Below are positions 35,300 to 44,304 of a DNA stretch of 64,000 bases, piece by piece. Each line of letters starts with the position of its first letter. The stretch's first letter is position 1. The notes below the pieces were generated by a model, which ran no database searches, was not told where the DNA came from, and was given only the letters and a program-made list of their open reading frames with translations. The DNA lies in assembly GCF_000379765.1 (NCBI RefSeq), contig NZ_KB903509.1, positions 273,136 through 337,135 of the forward strand, read 5' to 3'. This DNA comes from Flexithrix dorotheae DSM 6795 (GTDB taxonomy: Bacteria; Bacteroidota; Bacteroidia; Cytophagales; Flammeovirgaceae). The position numbers and the translations under genes are program-made.

Positions 35300-36028
35300 T
35301 TAAATGAGGAATTGAGCCAGAATAAAATCAGCCAGCAAAACAGCTATACAACTATTGGTTACTGCTTTTGTGCTGGAAATACCTACTTCCAATGCTCCCC
35401 CTTCTGTGAAATATCCTTTATATGCGGAAATAGACACAATCAAAAAGCTAAAAACCAGGGCTTTTATCAGAGCAAAAAACACATTGAAATCCATAAAATC
35501 GGACCGAATACCATAAATATACTCTTGTGCAGTGATTACCCCGGCTAAGGTCCCGGCCACATAACCTCCGTAAATTGCCAAAAAACCAGCAATAATTACC
35601 AAAGCCGGATACATTATAAGCCCGGCCAAAATTTTTGGCAACACCAGATAAGAAGCAGAATTAATACCCATTACCTCAAGGGCGTCTACCTGTTCTGTAA
35701 TTTTCATGGTTCCGATAGTTCCTGCAATATTGGAACCCACTTTTCCGGCAAATACTATAGCTGTAAATGTAGGAGCAACTTCAATAAGTGTCATGTCCCT
35801 TACCACAAGACTAATTACGTAATCGGGAATTAGCGGGCTAACCAGATTGAATGCAGTTTGTAAACACATTACAGCTCCAATAAATACCGAAACCAAAACC
35901 ACAATTACCAAAGAATCCACCCCAATAAGAATACACTCATCAAAAAATAATTTCAAATACACTCGAAAAGGCTCTCTATTGGTAAATAGTTTCCCCATAA
36001 ACAAAATGTATCTTCCTAAACTCCGCAT
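35300..36028 (-). CDS. mlaE: ABC transporter permease, MlaE-like
   Basis: 242 residues with five to six membrane helices. The family hallmarks are visible: VFIGAVMCLQTAF, the EVAPTFTAIVFAGKVGSNIAGTIG region (split here: EVAPTFTAIVFAGKVG and SNIAGTIG), MKITEQVDALEVMGINSASY and the C-terminal KGYFTEGGALEVGISSTKAV. It is the membrane subunit of a lipid-transport ABC system acting with MlaF encoded just downstream. A weak promoter-like pair (TATATTTG at 36278-36271) lies far upstream. Confidence 0.92.
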   Translation of the reverse strand: MRSLGRYILFMGKLFTNREPFRVYLKLFFDECILIGVDSLVIVVLVSVFIGAVMCLQTAFNLVSPLIPDYVISLVVRDMTLIEVAPTFTAIVFAGKVGSNIAGTIGTMKITEQVDALEVMGINSASYLVLPKILAGLIMYPALVIIAGFLAIYGGYVAGTLAGVITAQEYIYGIRSDFMDFNVFFALIKALVFSFLIVSISAYKGYFTEGGALEVGISSTKAVTNSCIAVLLADFILAQFLI

Positions 36029-36201
36029 ATATCAGGGATTTTCTTTTAGTGTGTCTTGTGATAAAAAATTACAATATGCAAACATTAATAAAAATAGGAA
36101 ACTTCAAAGAAAAATATCATTACTTTTTCATGAATAACCAAAATCAAAGTTTATCCTACCTCAAAAAATAAAATTGGTAAAAGGACCAAACTATCCTTAA
36201 G

Positions 36202-36231
36202 TTGGGAATTTATCCCTTAAATTTAACTTTG
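36202..36231 (+). promoter_or_regulatory. Promoter of the SDR gene, Bacteroidota type
   Basis: TTG (36202-36204), 19 bases, TAACTTTG (36224-36231). Transcription would begin near 36238, about 73 bases before the ATG at 36311. Confidence 0.55.
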
Positions 36232-36310
36232 CAAATCTAGCAAAATCAATTACTATAAATTAGTTACACACAAATATAACTATTTAAAGCACTCTCAAAA
36301 CAAATAAAAG

Positions 36311-37006
36311 ATGATAGTAGTAACAGGAGGTTCGAAAGGAATTGGAAAAGCCATCATTCAGATTTTTGCCAAAAATGGCTTTAATATCGCTACTTGTGGA
36401 AGAAATAATGCAGATTTAATCGCGCTAAAAAATGAAATTGAATCAGAATTTGGAGTAAAAGTTTTTGTACAAACCGCTGATTTATCCTTGCCGGAAGGCA
36501 CCAGGTCTTTTATCGAATTTGTGAAAAGGATTGGCGAAAAACCTCAGGTTTTAGTTAACAATACCGGAACATTTATACCAGGCGCCATTCATGATGAACC
36601 AGAGGGCCAGCTTAGAAAAATGATTGAAACTAATCTTTATAGTGCATATGATATCACCAGAGGCTTAGTTGGGGAAATGATCAAGGAAAAATCGGGACAT
36701 ATTTTTAATATTTGTTCAATTGCCAGTATTACAGCCTATGCCAATGGAGGCTCATATGCTATTTCCAAACATGCCATGCATGGGTTTTCAAAATGCCTGC
36801 GCGAAGAGATGAAGGAACACAATGTTCGGGTAACGGCAATACTACCCGGGGCAACCCTTACAGCCAGTTGGGAAGGTGTAGAATTACCACCCGAGCGATT
36901 TTCTAAGGCTGAAGATGTTGCTGAAGTCGTGTATAGTGCCTTTAATATTTCCAAAAATTCGGTAGTTGAGGATATTATTATTCGTCCGCAATTAGGTGAT
37001 CTTTAA
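36311..37006 (+). CDS. Short-chain dehydrogenase/reductase
   Basis: 231 residues, classical SDR. It has the cofactor motif TGGSKGIG (5-12), NNTG where most have NNAG, SIASITAYANGGSYAISKHAMHG in two pieces (Ser, Tyr and Lys of the catalytic set) and PGATLT. It is NAD(P)-dependent and cytosolic. The C-terminal end (IIIRPQLGDL) is like the Bacteroidota group annotated as 3-ketoacyl-ACP reductase-like, distinct from the fabG at 15699. The substrate cannot be told. It is monocistronic. Confidence 0.88.
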   Translation: MIVVTGGSKGIGKAIIQIFAKNGFNIATCGRNNADLIALKNEIESEFGVKVFVQTADLSLPEGTRSFIEFVKRIGEKPQVLVNNTGTFIPGAIHDEPEGQLRKMIETNLYSAYDITRGLVGEMIKEKSGHIFNICSIASITAYANGGSYAISKHAMHGFSKCLREEMKEHNVRVTAILPGATLTASWEGVELPPERFSKAEDVAEVVYSAFNISKNSVVEDIIIRPQLGDL

Positions 37007-37225
37007 AGTAAATTGTAGATAATAAGTAAGGATAAAAAATAATTTTTAGTTTTCAGCTTGTTCTTTTTACCCAATACTTCTTAAATACCCATTGGTTTGG
37101 GCAAAAATAAAGGTGTATAAAATCAAATTTTATTTTTTCAACTTTACTAAGGAAAACTGATACAGTAAACCTTCAACAAAAAGAATTCAAACTTCGTATC
37201 AAACCCTAACTATCTACTAACCTCC

Positions 37226-38122
37226 ATGAAACTAAAGCCTTGTCTTTCGTTATTCATTTTTTTGACTATCCTTTTGATTAGTACCTTAACTTATGGTCAA
37301 AAATTTGAGAAACTTTTATCTGAAAACGATTCTACCCTTATCTATGAAATCCAATTAAAAAATGGTTCTGTATTTTATGGCAAAATACTTTCCAACAAGG
37401 AGAAGGAAATAATTTTTTCTACAGATGAAATTCCTTCTTTTTCAATAGAAAAGAGTAGAATAAAATCAATTGAACAAATAGAAAACCTCAATCAAAAAAG
37501 GGGTGCATACTGGTTCCCCAATCCAAATTCTTCGCGGTATTTTATAGGGCCATCTGCTTTTGGACTAAAAAAAGGAGAAGGGTATTATCAGAATATTTAC
37601 ATCATGATCAACAGTGTAAACTATGGAGTGACTGATTATTTTTCTATTGGAGGAGGCTTTGAAGCCGCAAGTTTATTTGCAGGCCAATTACCCGGCTTCT
37701 TTTTAACCCCCAAAATAAATATTCCAATTTCTAAAAAACTGAAAACTGCCGCGGGGGTAATGTTATTGGCTTATCGTCCACAAGATGAAGAAATTCAGGG
37801 CCTGGGAATTGGATATGGAATTGTGTCCTATGGCAGTAAAGACAATAATATTTCTGGTGGAATTGGGTTTGCATGGGACAGTGAAAACTTATCAGATACC
37901 CCTGTTTTTACCATCAGCGGAATGACAAGAATTAGCAGGAAGATCAGCCTGGTAAGTGAAAACTGGCTCTTTACAAATTATGAGGAGGGCAATTTATTTT
38001 CCTATGGCGTCCGAATAATGGGACAGAAAATGTCTGTGGATTTAGGTTTTTGGACCAATAAGGAAATATCAGAAGTGATTTTCCTGGGAATTCCTTATGT
38101 GGATTTCACGGTTAAATTTTAA
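37226..38122 (+). CDS. Secreted/outer-membrane protein with beta-barrel character (unknown)
   Basis: 298 residues with a signal peptide ending in LTYGQ. Residues 35-85 (LIYEIQLKNGSVFYGKILSN, IEKSRIKSIEQI) look like the small LSM-like strand module often placed before such barrels in Bacteroidota. From about 100 onwards the sequence alternates Gly-rich strands (RYFIGPSAFGLKKGEGYYQN, YGVTDYFSIGGGFE, GIGYGIVSYGSK) and ends in a strand VDFTVKF. This general type is widespread in Bacteroidota without assigned function. Confidence 0.75.
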   Translation: MKLKPCLSLFIFLTILLISTLTYGQKFEKLLSENDSTLIYEIQLKNGSVFYGKILSNKEKEIIFSTDEIPSFSIEKSRIKSIEQIENLNQKRGAYWFPNPNSSRYFIGPSAFGLKKGEGYYQNIYIMINSVNYGVTDYFSIGGGFEAASLFAGQLPGFFLTPKINIPISKKLKTAAGVMLLAYRPQDEEIQGLGIGYGIVSYGSKDNNISGGIGFAWDSENLSDTPVFTISGMTRISRKISLVSENWLFTNYEEGNLFSYGVRIMGQKMSVDLGFWTNKEISEVIFLGIPYVDFTVKF

Positions 38123-38146
38123 TTTATTTGCCTTTTGTAACCATTT

Positions 38147-38200
38147 AAGTGAATTGGTAGTCAAAATACTGAAATCAATTTAGTAACTACCAATTCATTT
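38147..38200. promoter_or_regulatory. Inverted repeat upstream of the DUF6249-like gene
   Basis: Arms 38147-38160 and 38187-38200 pair over 14 bases with one G-U; the inner ten (gaattggtag/ctaccaattc) are perfect. No T-run follows and the gene starts seven bases later, so it would fold in the leader or end the previous message. Confidence 0.5.
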
Positions 38201-38206
38201 AGTGTT

Positions 38207-38587
38207 ATGGAGGATTTATTAATCCCATTAGCCGCTATATTGTCTTTTTTTGGCAGTATAACCGCCATTTTAATTGTCATTTTTCGAATCCGGCACAAAG
38301 AAAGAATGGCTCTGATTCAAACCGGCCAGACAGCAAACGAGCTTTTCTCTAAAAAATCCCAAAATCAGGAAAGTTTAAAAATAGGAATATTAGGAATTGG
38401 CATTGCCTTCGGTCTAATTACCGGGGAAATTTTAATTACTTTAACGGCCATTAGCACCACCATTGCCTATGTTTCCATGTCATTTTTATTTGGTGGAATT
38501 GCCCTTATCATTTACCACCTCAAATTGAAAAAAGAAGTTATAGTACCTACACCTTTTGCAGATAAAATTTTGGATGAGTTGTATTAA
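38207..38587 (+). CDS. DUF6249-like membrane protein
   Basis: 126 residues with three membrane helices: 5-27 (PLAAILSFFGSITAILIVIF), 57-80 and 82-105. A basic loop RIRHKERMALIQTGQT after the first helix is the usual mark of a small Bacteroidota family (DUF6249) often found with ECF sigma regulation genes. There is no known role. It stands alone between an inverted repeat and a terminator. Confidence 0.7.
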   Translation: MEDLLIPLAAILSFFGSITAILIVIFRIRHKERMALIQTGQTANELFSKKSQNQESLKIGILGIGIAFGLITGEILITLTAISTTIAYVSMSFLFGGIALIIYHLKLKKEVIVPTPFADKILDELY

Positions 38588-38596
38588 AATAAAAAA

Positions 38597-38642
38597 CCAG
38601 ACTTATTAAATTTATGGAAGTATTAATAAGTCTGTTTTTTTT
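38597..38642 (+). terminator. Terminator of the DUF6249-like gene
   Basis: Arms cagacttatta (38598-38608) and taataagtctg (38624-38634) followed by eight T. Confidence 0.85.
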
Positions 38643-38659
38643 AATACACATCAAAAAAC

Positions 38660-39730
38660 TTAAACAGGGACTGCCTCAATAATACTTAATGGACAACTCG
38701 TTGGGATAATATTATTTAATTTAAACCCTGAAGCTTCCAGTAATCTTCTAAACTCCTCTTCAGTTCGCTCTCTTGCAGTTCCAAAATTGATTAACATGGC
38801 AATATCCAGTGCTTTTTCAAATCCCGGGGAATTATCTGTTTGAATCACGTGTTCAGCAATCAGTAATTTTCCTGCGGGCAGTAATTTTCCTGCGGGTTTG
38901 ATTGCAGCCCTACAATTTCTAAGAATCCTTAAACAATCCTCATCACTCCAGTCATGAATAATGAATCTCAGCAACTGACAATCGGTTTTCTGAGGAATTT
39001 CTTCAAAAAAACTTCCTGGAATATACTTTAACTGACTACCTTCCTGATATTCTTTGGCCACCTCCACAACTTCAGGTAAATCCAATACAAACCCTTCTAA
39101 ATGTGGATTGTACTTTATTATCGTATTTACAAAACTACCCTGCGATCCTCCAATATCAATAATGGAAATAAATTCTGAAAAATCGTAGGCAGAAGCCAAA
39201 GGTTCATTAAAAGATGAGGAAAGACTGCTCATGGCAAGGCTGAAGGTTTCACCCGCTTCGGGATTCTGTTTGGCAAAGTAATCCCATAAAGATTCAGCCC
39301 CCAGGGAGTCCGTTAACACCTGGTCTCCTTTTTTCACCGCATTTTTCAAATTGTTGATTACCTTCCAATGCCACTCTCCTGAGAACATTCTAATAAAGTT
39401 CCTTTGGGAGCCTTCCACCCCATCCTGAAGGAAAATAGAAAGTTGTGACTGGTCAATAATATGATCATTTAGCTCCTTAAATACACCCTGACTGGCCAGA
39501 GTCCTTATTATTCTAAGCAATGCGTGAGAATCAGAGCCGGTTTTCTCAGCCAAATAATTAATGGACTTTGGACCGTCTTTAAGCAAATCAGCAATTCCAA
39601 GCTCTGCAGCAACATTTAAACATTTCGCCAAAATATGACCACTCATAAAATTTAGCAATTGCATAGGAGCAGACATTTCGTTTTTTTCCACAGCAGATGC
39701 TGCAGAAACAACAAGTTGATTTTCTGTCAT
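38660..39730 (-). CDS. SAM-dependent O-methyltransferase (HIOMT/caffeate type)
   Basis: 356 residues. The N-terminal winged-helix dimerisation domain (about 25-105: LNVAAELGIADLL, LLRIIRTLASQGVF) is followed by a Rossmann methyltransferase: SAM-binding IIDIGGSQGSF (about 190), VLDLPEVVE, and the catalytic-type FIIHDWSDEDC. Such enzymes methylate hydroxyls of small aromatic compounds, often in secondary metabolism. The six residues PAGKLL occur twice in a row near 280, because of an exact 18-bp duplication. No biosynthetic neighbours are present, so the substrate is unknown. Confidence 0.9.
   Translation of the reverse strand: MTENQLVVSAASAVEKNEMSAPMQLLNFMSGHILAKCLNVAAELGIADLLKDGPKSINYLAEKTGSDSHALLRIIRTLASQGVFKELNDHIIDQSQLSIFLQDGVEGSQRNFIRMFSGEWHWKVINNLKNAVKKGDQVLTDSLGAESLWDYFAKQNPEAGETFSLAMSSLSSSFNEPLASAYDFSEFISIIDIGGSQGSFVNTIIKYNPHLEGFVLDLPEVVEVAKEYQEGSQLKYIPGSFFEEIPQKTDCQLLRFIIHDWSDEDCLRILRNCRAAIKPAGKLLPAGKLLIAEHVIQTDNSPGFEKALDIAMLINFGTARERTEEEFRRLLEASGFKLNNIIPTSCPLSIIEAVPV
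38861..38896. repeat. Perfect 18-bp tandem duplication inside the methyltransferase gene
   Basis: Bases 38861-38878 and 38879-38896 are identical, adding six in-frame residues (PAGKLL) to the loop before a core beta strand (LLIAEHV). The absence of any difference suggests a recent slippage event. Confidence 0.95.
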
Positions 39731-39854
39731 TTCTGTAAGGGTTTAAATTTTAAAATAGAGGAAGATTAGTAAAAAGGTAAAGGCTAGTGCAAATGCAAAT
39801 AGAGAAATAGAAATTCTGTTCTCTTGAGGTAAAGATAAAAATTGTATTTGTAAA

Positions 39855-39890
39855 TAAAAAAAGCAGACAAAATTTTTATCTGCTTTTTAT
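39855..39890 (-). terminator. Terminator of the SpoIIAA/STAS-like gene
   Basis: Arms aaaaagcaga (39858-39867) and tctgcttttt (39879-39888). On the minus strand T-runs follow the hairpin, downstream of the gene ending at 39951. Confidence 0.8.
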
Positions 39891-39950
39891 TGATTTTAAC
39901 ATATAAATAATCCCAATATAATATTAATTAAAATCTGTATTTGTACCATG

Positions 39951-40391
39951 TTATGATAATACAGCATCTTTTTTATCCTGAATTAACCATTCAAGTGACT
40001 TTTCATAATCCTCAAAAAACTCGGTTTGGAAAGGAGCCTCTTCCCCCTCACCATTTTCATCAATTGTTTGCTGTATAGAAACCTGAGTAAAGAAATCCTC
40101 CGCTACCAAAAAGGCTTTTTTCTTTACACCTGCCTTTACATAGCTAGGGAAAATTTCCTTTACGAACCATGCCTGCACTTCGGGAATAATGACCACATGG
40201 TAATCCCTTAAATCTACCAATAATAAGTTGGGAGTAAATTTTTCAATATTTTCTGCCCAGGCCAATAATTCTTTTTTGTATTCTACTCCGGTAGCGTCAA
40301 GTTCTTTGCAAGAAGCATCCCAAGTGGCAATTAACAGAGATTCATTTTTTTCGTGGCTTATGCTTAGATATTGACTTTCGTAAACGTTCAT
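39951..40391 (-). CDS. Small alpha/beta protein, STAS/SpoIIAA-like (tentative)
   Basis: 146 residues from the ATG at 40391 (MNVYESQYLSI); the longer frame to 40424 adds eleven Asn/Phe-rich residues. It has no signal or membrane segment. The pattern of a strand (SLLIATWDAS), a helix (YKKELLAWAENI) and a strand with acidic end (NLLLVDLRDYH) resembles STAS/SpoIIAA-like folds that Bacteroidota carry as free proteins. The family is uncertain; no phosphorylatable Ser in the anti-sigma antagonist position can be pointed out with confidence. It is monocistronic with its own terminator. Confidence 0.6.
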   Translation of the reverse strand: MNVYESQYLSISHEKNESLLIATWDASCKELDATGVEYKKELLAWAENIEKFTPNLLLVDLRDYHVVIIPEVQAWFVKEIFPSYVKAGVKKKAFLVAEDFFTQVSIQQTIDENGEGEEAPFQTEFFEDYEKSLEWLIQDKKDAVLS

Positions 40392-41098
40392 AAGATTAAA
40401 ATTTTGGTTAAAATTTTTCAGCAAAACGCCATATTAAATATTAATCTTATAAAATATTAACACCCTTATATAAACCCAAAGTAAGCTTTTACCACATTTT
40501 TAATATTTACATTAAATTATCATCTAGTTTTTAGCAATTCTTTGTAATAAAAAAGTGATAACAAAATACAATGAAAATTATTAAAAACACAAAAAGACGA
40601 TTACCCAAAATATTATTTCAAAGCCTTTCTTACTAAAAAGACATTTTAAATTCATTTGGACTATTCCTGGATTATACCCCTAATACCTTTCAGGAACACA
40701 CAAAAAATATAACCTATTTAATTTTACAGAAATAATAAAAGCATAAAAAAAACAGATGTGATTATTACATTTCTCATACTAATCAATTACCAACAAGGTA
40801 AATTAACAAAAAAACAGGAAGTAGATACTATTTTTCTTTTCATAATTCCCCATATACCCAACCAACAAAATTAATTTTTACACCATGTATTATTTTAAAG
40901 AATTTTATAAAACGCACATAAATAACCCACTGATAAATAATACCGAAAACGGTTATTTATCCTATTTTCAAATTAAAACAAGATGGTTTTTCTGATTGGC
41001 TTCAGTTTTTCAATATTTACTGATTTCAAACCGCATATATAGTTACAGCTTTTCTTGAAATAGAAAACCCCTACAAGACCTTATTAACTGCCAGCAAA
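40392..41098. other. Intergenic region, 707 bp, very AT-rich
   Basis: The longest gene-free stretch apart from the transposon edge. Both flanking genes are on the minus strand, so this is the leader of the STAS-like gene plus the trailer of the haloperoxidase gene. There is no open frame with protein-like content, no tRNA and no good hairpin with T-run. Many short A/T runs. Confidence 0.5.
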
Positions 41099-42496
41099 TT
41101 ATTGAACTAAGGCATTATTTGTTTTTTTAGTCGCGAGTTTTTTGGCAATAAATCGCCCTACTTTCCTTCCCTGATCCACCCCATTTCTAATGGCCGGCAT
41201 ATAGTGAATACCGCCATAAAGCCTGCTGATAGCAGCTTCTTCCGATGCTTCATAAAAGGAATCAAAATGTCTGGCGGTAAGCCCGAATTCTACTTCAGTA
41301 GAATCCATAAAAGAAAAGTTATCACCAAGTAATTCGGTAAGGGCTACAGCTGCTGAACCGGAAATTACACTGTGCCCACTGGTATACTCAGGGAAAGGCG
41401 GAGTTTGTAACAATGGCACCCAGTCCTCATCTACAGTCTGATTGATCACCGTTTCTGGCCTTATAAGTGAACTTCTGTATTTCTCATCCCAGCAACTAAT
41501 AAAGGCATCTGCCAGGGATATGGAAACACGGGAATAAGCTTCACAAGTTTGCATAAAATCGAGTTCGGCCTTTCTGGAAGCGATTAAGGTAATCCCCATC
41601 CAATGACCTCCAGGGGTTATTTTTTTGGTAGCAAACATCACATGTCCCTGGTGATGAGACACATAAGGGTTACAGTCCCAAAACTTGGCAATTTCCCGCT
41701 GCTCCTCTGAAAGTTGGTTTACTGTTTCGTAAACCTCCATCATTTCCCTGTAAAACTCACTATCCTCACTCAGGCTAAAGGGAGTCGGTTTTTCAGGAAT
41801 AAACTGAGTCGCAGAATCAATTACAAAAGGCCTAATTTTATTCCAATGCGGTTCAATTCCTTCCATATAATCTGGAGGAGTAGGCTGCCATCGGCCTTTG
41901 TCATCATTTACGGTAAATTTTGGAAAAGTCCTGGTCTGTTTATAATTATCCTTATCAGCCCATCCCAATATATGTTTGGCAACCACTTCACCATAAGCCA
42001 AAGAAGCATTAAAAGTTGTTTCAGGAATTCCTGTATTCTTTAATTCCTGGTACAATTCATTCTGATAAGCCTCTATTTTTTCTTCAGAAAAAACAAGCGC
42101 TTTTCCCACAATTAAAAAAGCATGCAAACTGGCTACGGGATAGGAAATATCTTCTCCAGCGGAAGGTTTGGGAGTTTCACCTAAACCAGTTAGCTGCCCT
42201 GTCATCGACTGATATGCTGGATTGTCATTCACCAAAACCTCATAGGCAGCAATATTTGGATAAGCATATATCCTGCTGGCCACAGGTGGAGAGAAAATAT
42301 CATGAACAATAACATCGGTGAGTTTCTTAAGGCTTTTATGATAATACTCTGGGTCATTCACAGCCTCTTTATAATTTCTAGTTCCCTGATTCTGGCAGGA
42401 AGAAAAAAAAGCCAATAGGAAAATAAGAAGAATTAGACTTGAATTGAGAATAGACTTTTCTTTTCCAGTTTTCTGATGTTCTAATTTTAATTTCAT
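41099..42496 (-). CDS. Vanadium-dependent haloperoxidase / PAP2 superfamily lipoprotein
   Basis: 465 residues with a lipoprotein signal (LLAFFSSCQ, Cys near 34), so envelope-anchored. The vanadate/phosphate-binding pocket of the family is intact in the order KYRSSLIRP (K-x6-RP), EYTSGHS (the PSGH motif with Thr for Pro) and SRLYGGIH (SR-x5-H). Members either oxidise halides with peroxide using bound vanadate or dephosphorylate lipids; those in Bacteroidota are largely untested. No neighbour clarifies the role. It diverges from a LacI regulator over a 431-bp gap. Confidence 0.88.
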   Translation of the reverse strand: MKLKLEHQKTGKEKSILNSSLILLIFLLAFFSSCQNQGTRNYKEAVNDPEYYHKSLKKLTDVIVHDIFSPPVASRIYAYPNIAAYEVLVNDNPAYQSMTGQLTGLGETPKPSAGEDISYPVASLHAFLIVGKALVFSEEKIEAYQNELYQELKNTGIPETTFNASLAYGEVVAKHILGWADKDNYKQTRTFPKFTVNDDKGRWQPTPPDYMEGIEPHWNKIRPFVIDSATQFIPEKPTPFSLSEDSEFYREMMEVYETVNQLSEEQREIAKFWDCNPYVSHHQGHVMFATKKITPGGHWMGITLIASRKAELDFMQTCEAYSRVSISLADAFISCWDEKYRSSLIRPETVINQTVDEDWVPLLQTPPFPEYTSGHSVISGSAAVALTELLGDNFSFMDSTEVEFGLTARHFDSFYEASEEAAISRLYGGIHYMPAIRNGVDQGRKVGRFIAKKLATKKTNNALVQ

Positions 42497-42927
42497 TTCA
42501 TCATTAGATTGGCACTACTACCAGCTCAACTTAAATTATCAGGAGTTGATCTCTCCGGTTAATTTTTTAAGGTATTTACCTGATAGCATGCAAGTTTCAA
42601 TATAGTTTCTTTGAGCTTAGTCTACCTCAAAATTACATACACATCCAATAAATCAGGCCTGTTAGTGGTATTTTTTATGAATAACTTTTGACTCAAAAGT
42701 TTTCAAACCGAGTTAATTTCTAGCAATAAACAAGCTCTCCTCACCTTCGGAATTACTATTTGCTTTTTTATTTCACCATCAATCCACATTCCTGTTTTAA
42801 ATAGATTAATTATTAGGTAATTTTAGCCAAAATATGCATTTGAATTTAATTATCTAGAGAAAATTCTATGGGTTAGATTCATGGGCAGGGTTTAAAAAAT
42901 GTAAATTATTACCAACAAGGAAAGGAA
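42497..42927. other. Divergent intergenic region, 431 bp
   Basis: Between the haloperoxidase-like and LacI genes. A CAAAATTA box (42628-42635, TAATTTTG on the minus strand) could be a -7 element for the haloperoxidase. The LacI gene has a purine-rich AAGGAAAGG just before its ATG. No palindrome of LacI type was found here. Confidence 0.5.
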
Positions 42928-43962
42928 ATGAAAAGTGGGCAAGTGACCATTAAAGATTTGGCACGAGAATTAAAAATATCTGCGGCTACTGTATCCAGGG
43001 CGTTAAAGGATCATCCGGATATCAGCAAATCTACTAAGAAAGCCGTCATATCGCTGGCTGAAAAATTAAATTATCAACCAAATTCGGTTGCCCAGAGCCT
43101 TAGGCATAGTAAAACAAATACTATTGGGATAATAGTCCCTGAAATTATTCATTACTTTTTTTCTTCAGTTATCAGTGGAATAGAGGATGTGGCCTATACG
43201 GAAGGCTATAACGTAATGATTTGCCAATCCAATGAGAAAATTGAACGGGAAATTGCCAATACCAATGCCTTGTTGTCTAATCGCGTAGATGGCTTCCTGG
43301 TTTCAATCTCTAAATCGACCAATAATTTCGATCATTTCCAGAATATTTTGAACCGAAATGTTCCTTTGGTGTTTTTTGACAGAATCTGTACCGATATAAA
43401 TACACACAGTGTATCCGTGGAAGATTATGAAGGAGCCTATAAAGCCACCAGGCATTTAGTAGAAATTGGCTGCAAAAAAATTGCTCACCTGTCTGGTCCA
43501 CAAAACCTGCTGATAAGTTATAACAGAAGGCAAGGTTACCAAGACGCCTTATTGCATCACAATCTTCCCCTCAAAAATGAATGGGTATTGGTTGCAGACA
43601 GCCTGGAAGATGGTTTTGAAGCAGCAAAAAAACTAGCCAGTCTACCAAAGCAAGATAGGCCCGATGCGATTTTTGCGGTAAATGATATTACCGCAGTGGG
43701 GGCTATGAAAGCATTAAAGGAATGTGGTCTGAAAATTCCTGAAGATATGGCCATTATTGGATTTAGTGATGACCAAAAACTTGCCCCACTTTTAGAACCG
43801 CCACTTAGTAGTGTGGCACAACCAGGATTCGAAATCGGGCAGGAAGCCATAAAATTATTTTTAAAGGAAATTTCCAAGCCTGAAAAAGATGGTATTTTTG
43901 AAAAGAAAATATTAAAAACAGAATTAATTATTCGAGAATCCACCAGGAAAAACCCCATTTAA
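42928..43962 (+). CDS. LacI family transcriptional regulator
   Basis: 344 residues, normal length. N-terminal helix-turn-helix and hinge (4-58): VTIKDLARELKISAATVSRA, then LNYQPNSVAQSLRH with the hinge helix that opens the minor groove. The periplasmic-binding-like core (from about 62, TIGIIVPEI) binds a small ligand, usually a sugar; DRPDAIFAVNDITAVGAMKA and IIGFSDD are typical. The spacing to the ATG includes a rare good ribosome-binding site. No sugar-use operon is adjacent; its best operator candidates lie downstream at 44083-44110. Confidence 0.94.
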   Translation: MKSGQVTIKDLARELKISAATVSRALKDHPDISKSTKKAVISLAEKLNYQPNSVAQSLRHSKTNTIGIIVPEIIHYFFSSVISGIEDVAYTEGYNVMICQSNEKIEREIANTNALLSNRVDGFLVSISKSTNNFDHFQNILNRNVPLVFFDRICTDINTHSVSVEDYEGAYKATRHLVEIGCKKIAHLSGPQNLLISYNRRQGYQDALLHHNLPLKNEWVLVADSLEDGFEAAKKLASLPKQDRPDAIFAVNDITAVGAMKALKECGLKIPEDMAIIGFSDDQKLAPLLEPPLSSVAQPGFEIGQEAIKLFLKEISKPEKDGIFEKKILKTELIIRESTRKNPI

Positions 43963-44082
43963 AAACCACTTATTATTTCCTTTACAAAATGCAGTTTTTT
44001 CCTTTCAGAAATTAGGGACAATGGGTGAAGTGCATTGAGTTTTTTTAATCTAGTTTCTCATATTTCCATAGAAGTAAACTTC

Positions 44083-44110
44083 TGTAAACGTTTGCGAATT
44101 CGTTTGCGGA
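44083..44110. promoter_or_regulatory. LacI-type operator candidates
   Basis: tgtaaacgtttgcg (44083-44096) has the central CG and AAACGTTT symmetry of LacI-family operators. The core cgtttgcg repeats at 44101-44108, twelve bases on. They lie 120 bases behind the stop of the LacI gene. Confidence 0.55.
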
Positions 44111-44270
44111 AATATTCAATTCTATTCCCTTGTTTTTCTCTTTTTTTCGCTATTTATTTAGGCAAATTATAAGTGATTTTTTATTCCGTATTCCATATAA
44201 AAACTGAGGGTACAAAGCATTGAAAAAATAAATAATGGTTGTGAAGTTGGTTTATAATTTACATGTTCAA

Positions 44271-44304
44271 ACAAAAGGCCTACAATGTAGGTCTTTTGTT
44301 TTTT
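44271..44304 (+). terminator. Orphan Rho-independent terminator
   Basis: Arms acaaaaggcctac (44271-44283) and gtaggtcttttgt (44287-44299), one G-U pair, with six T following. It is 309 bases beyond the LacI stop and 292 before the next gene, so it may end a short non-coding RNA or a long LacI trailer. Confidence 0.85.

Noticed and set aside
36271..36299. Promoter-like pair upstream of mlaE (TATATTTG with TTTG 17 bases away)
   Set aside because: It would leave a leader of about 240 bases and such matches are frequent by chance in this AT-rich DNA.
43557..43958. 133-codon open frame opposite the LacI gene
   Set aside because: A shadow of the LacI core domain; no independent start signals.
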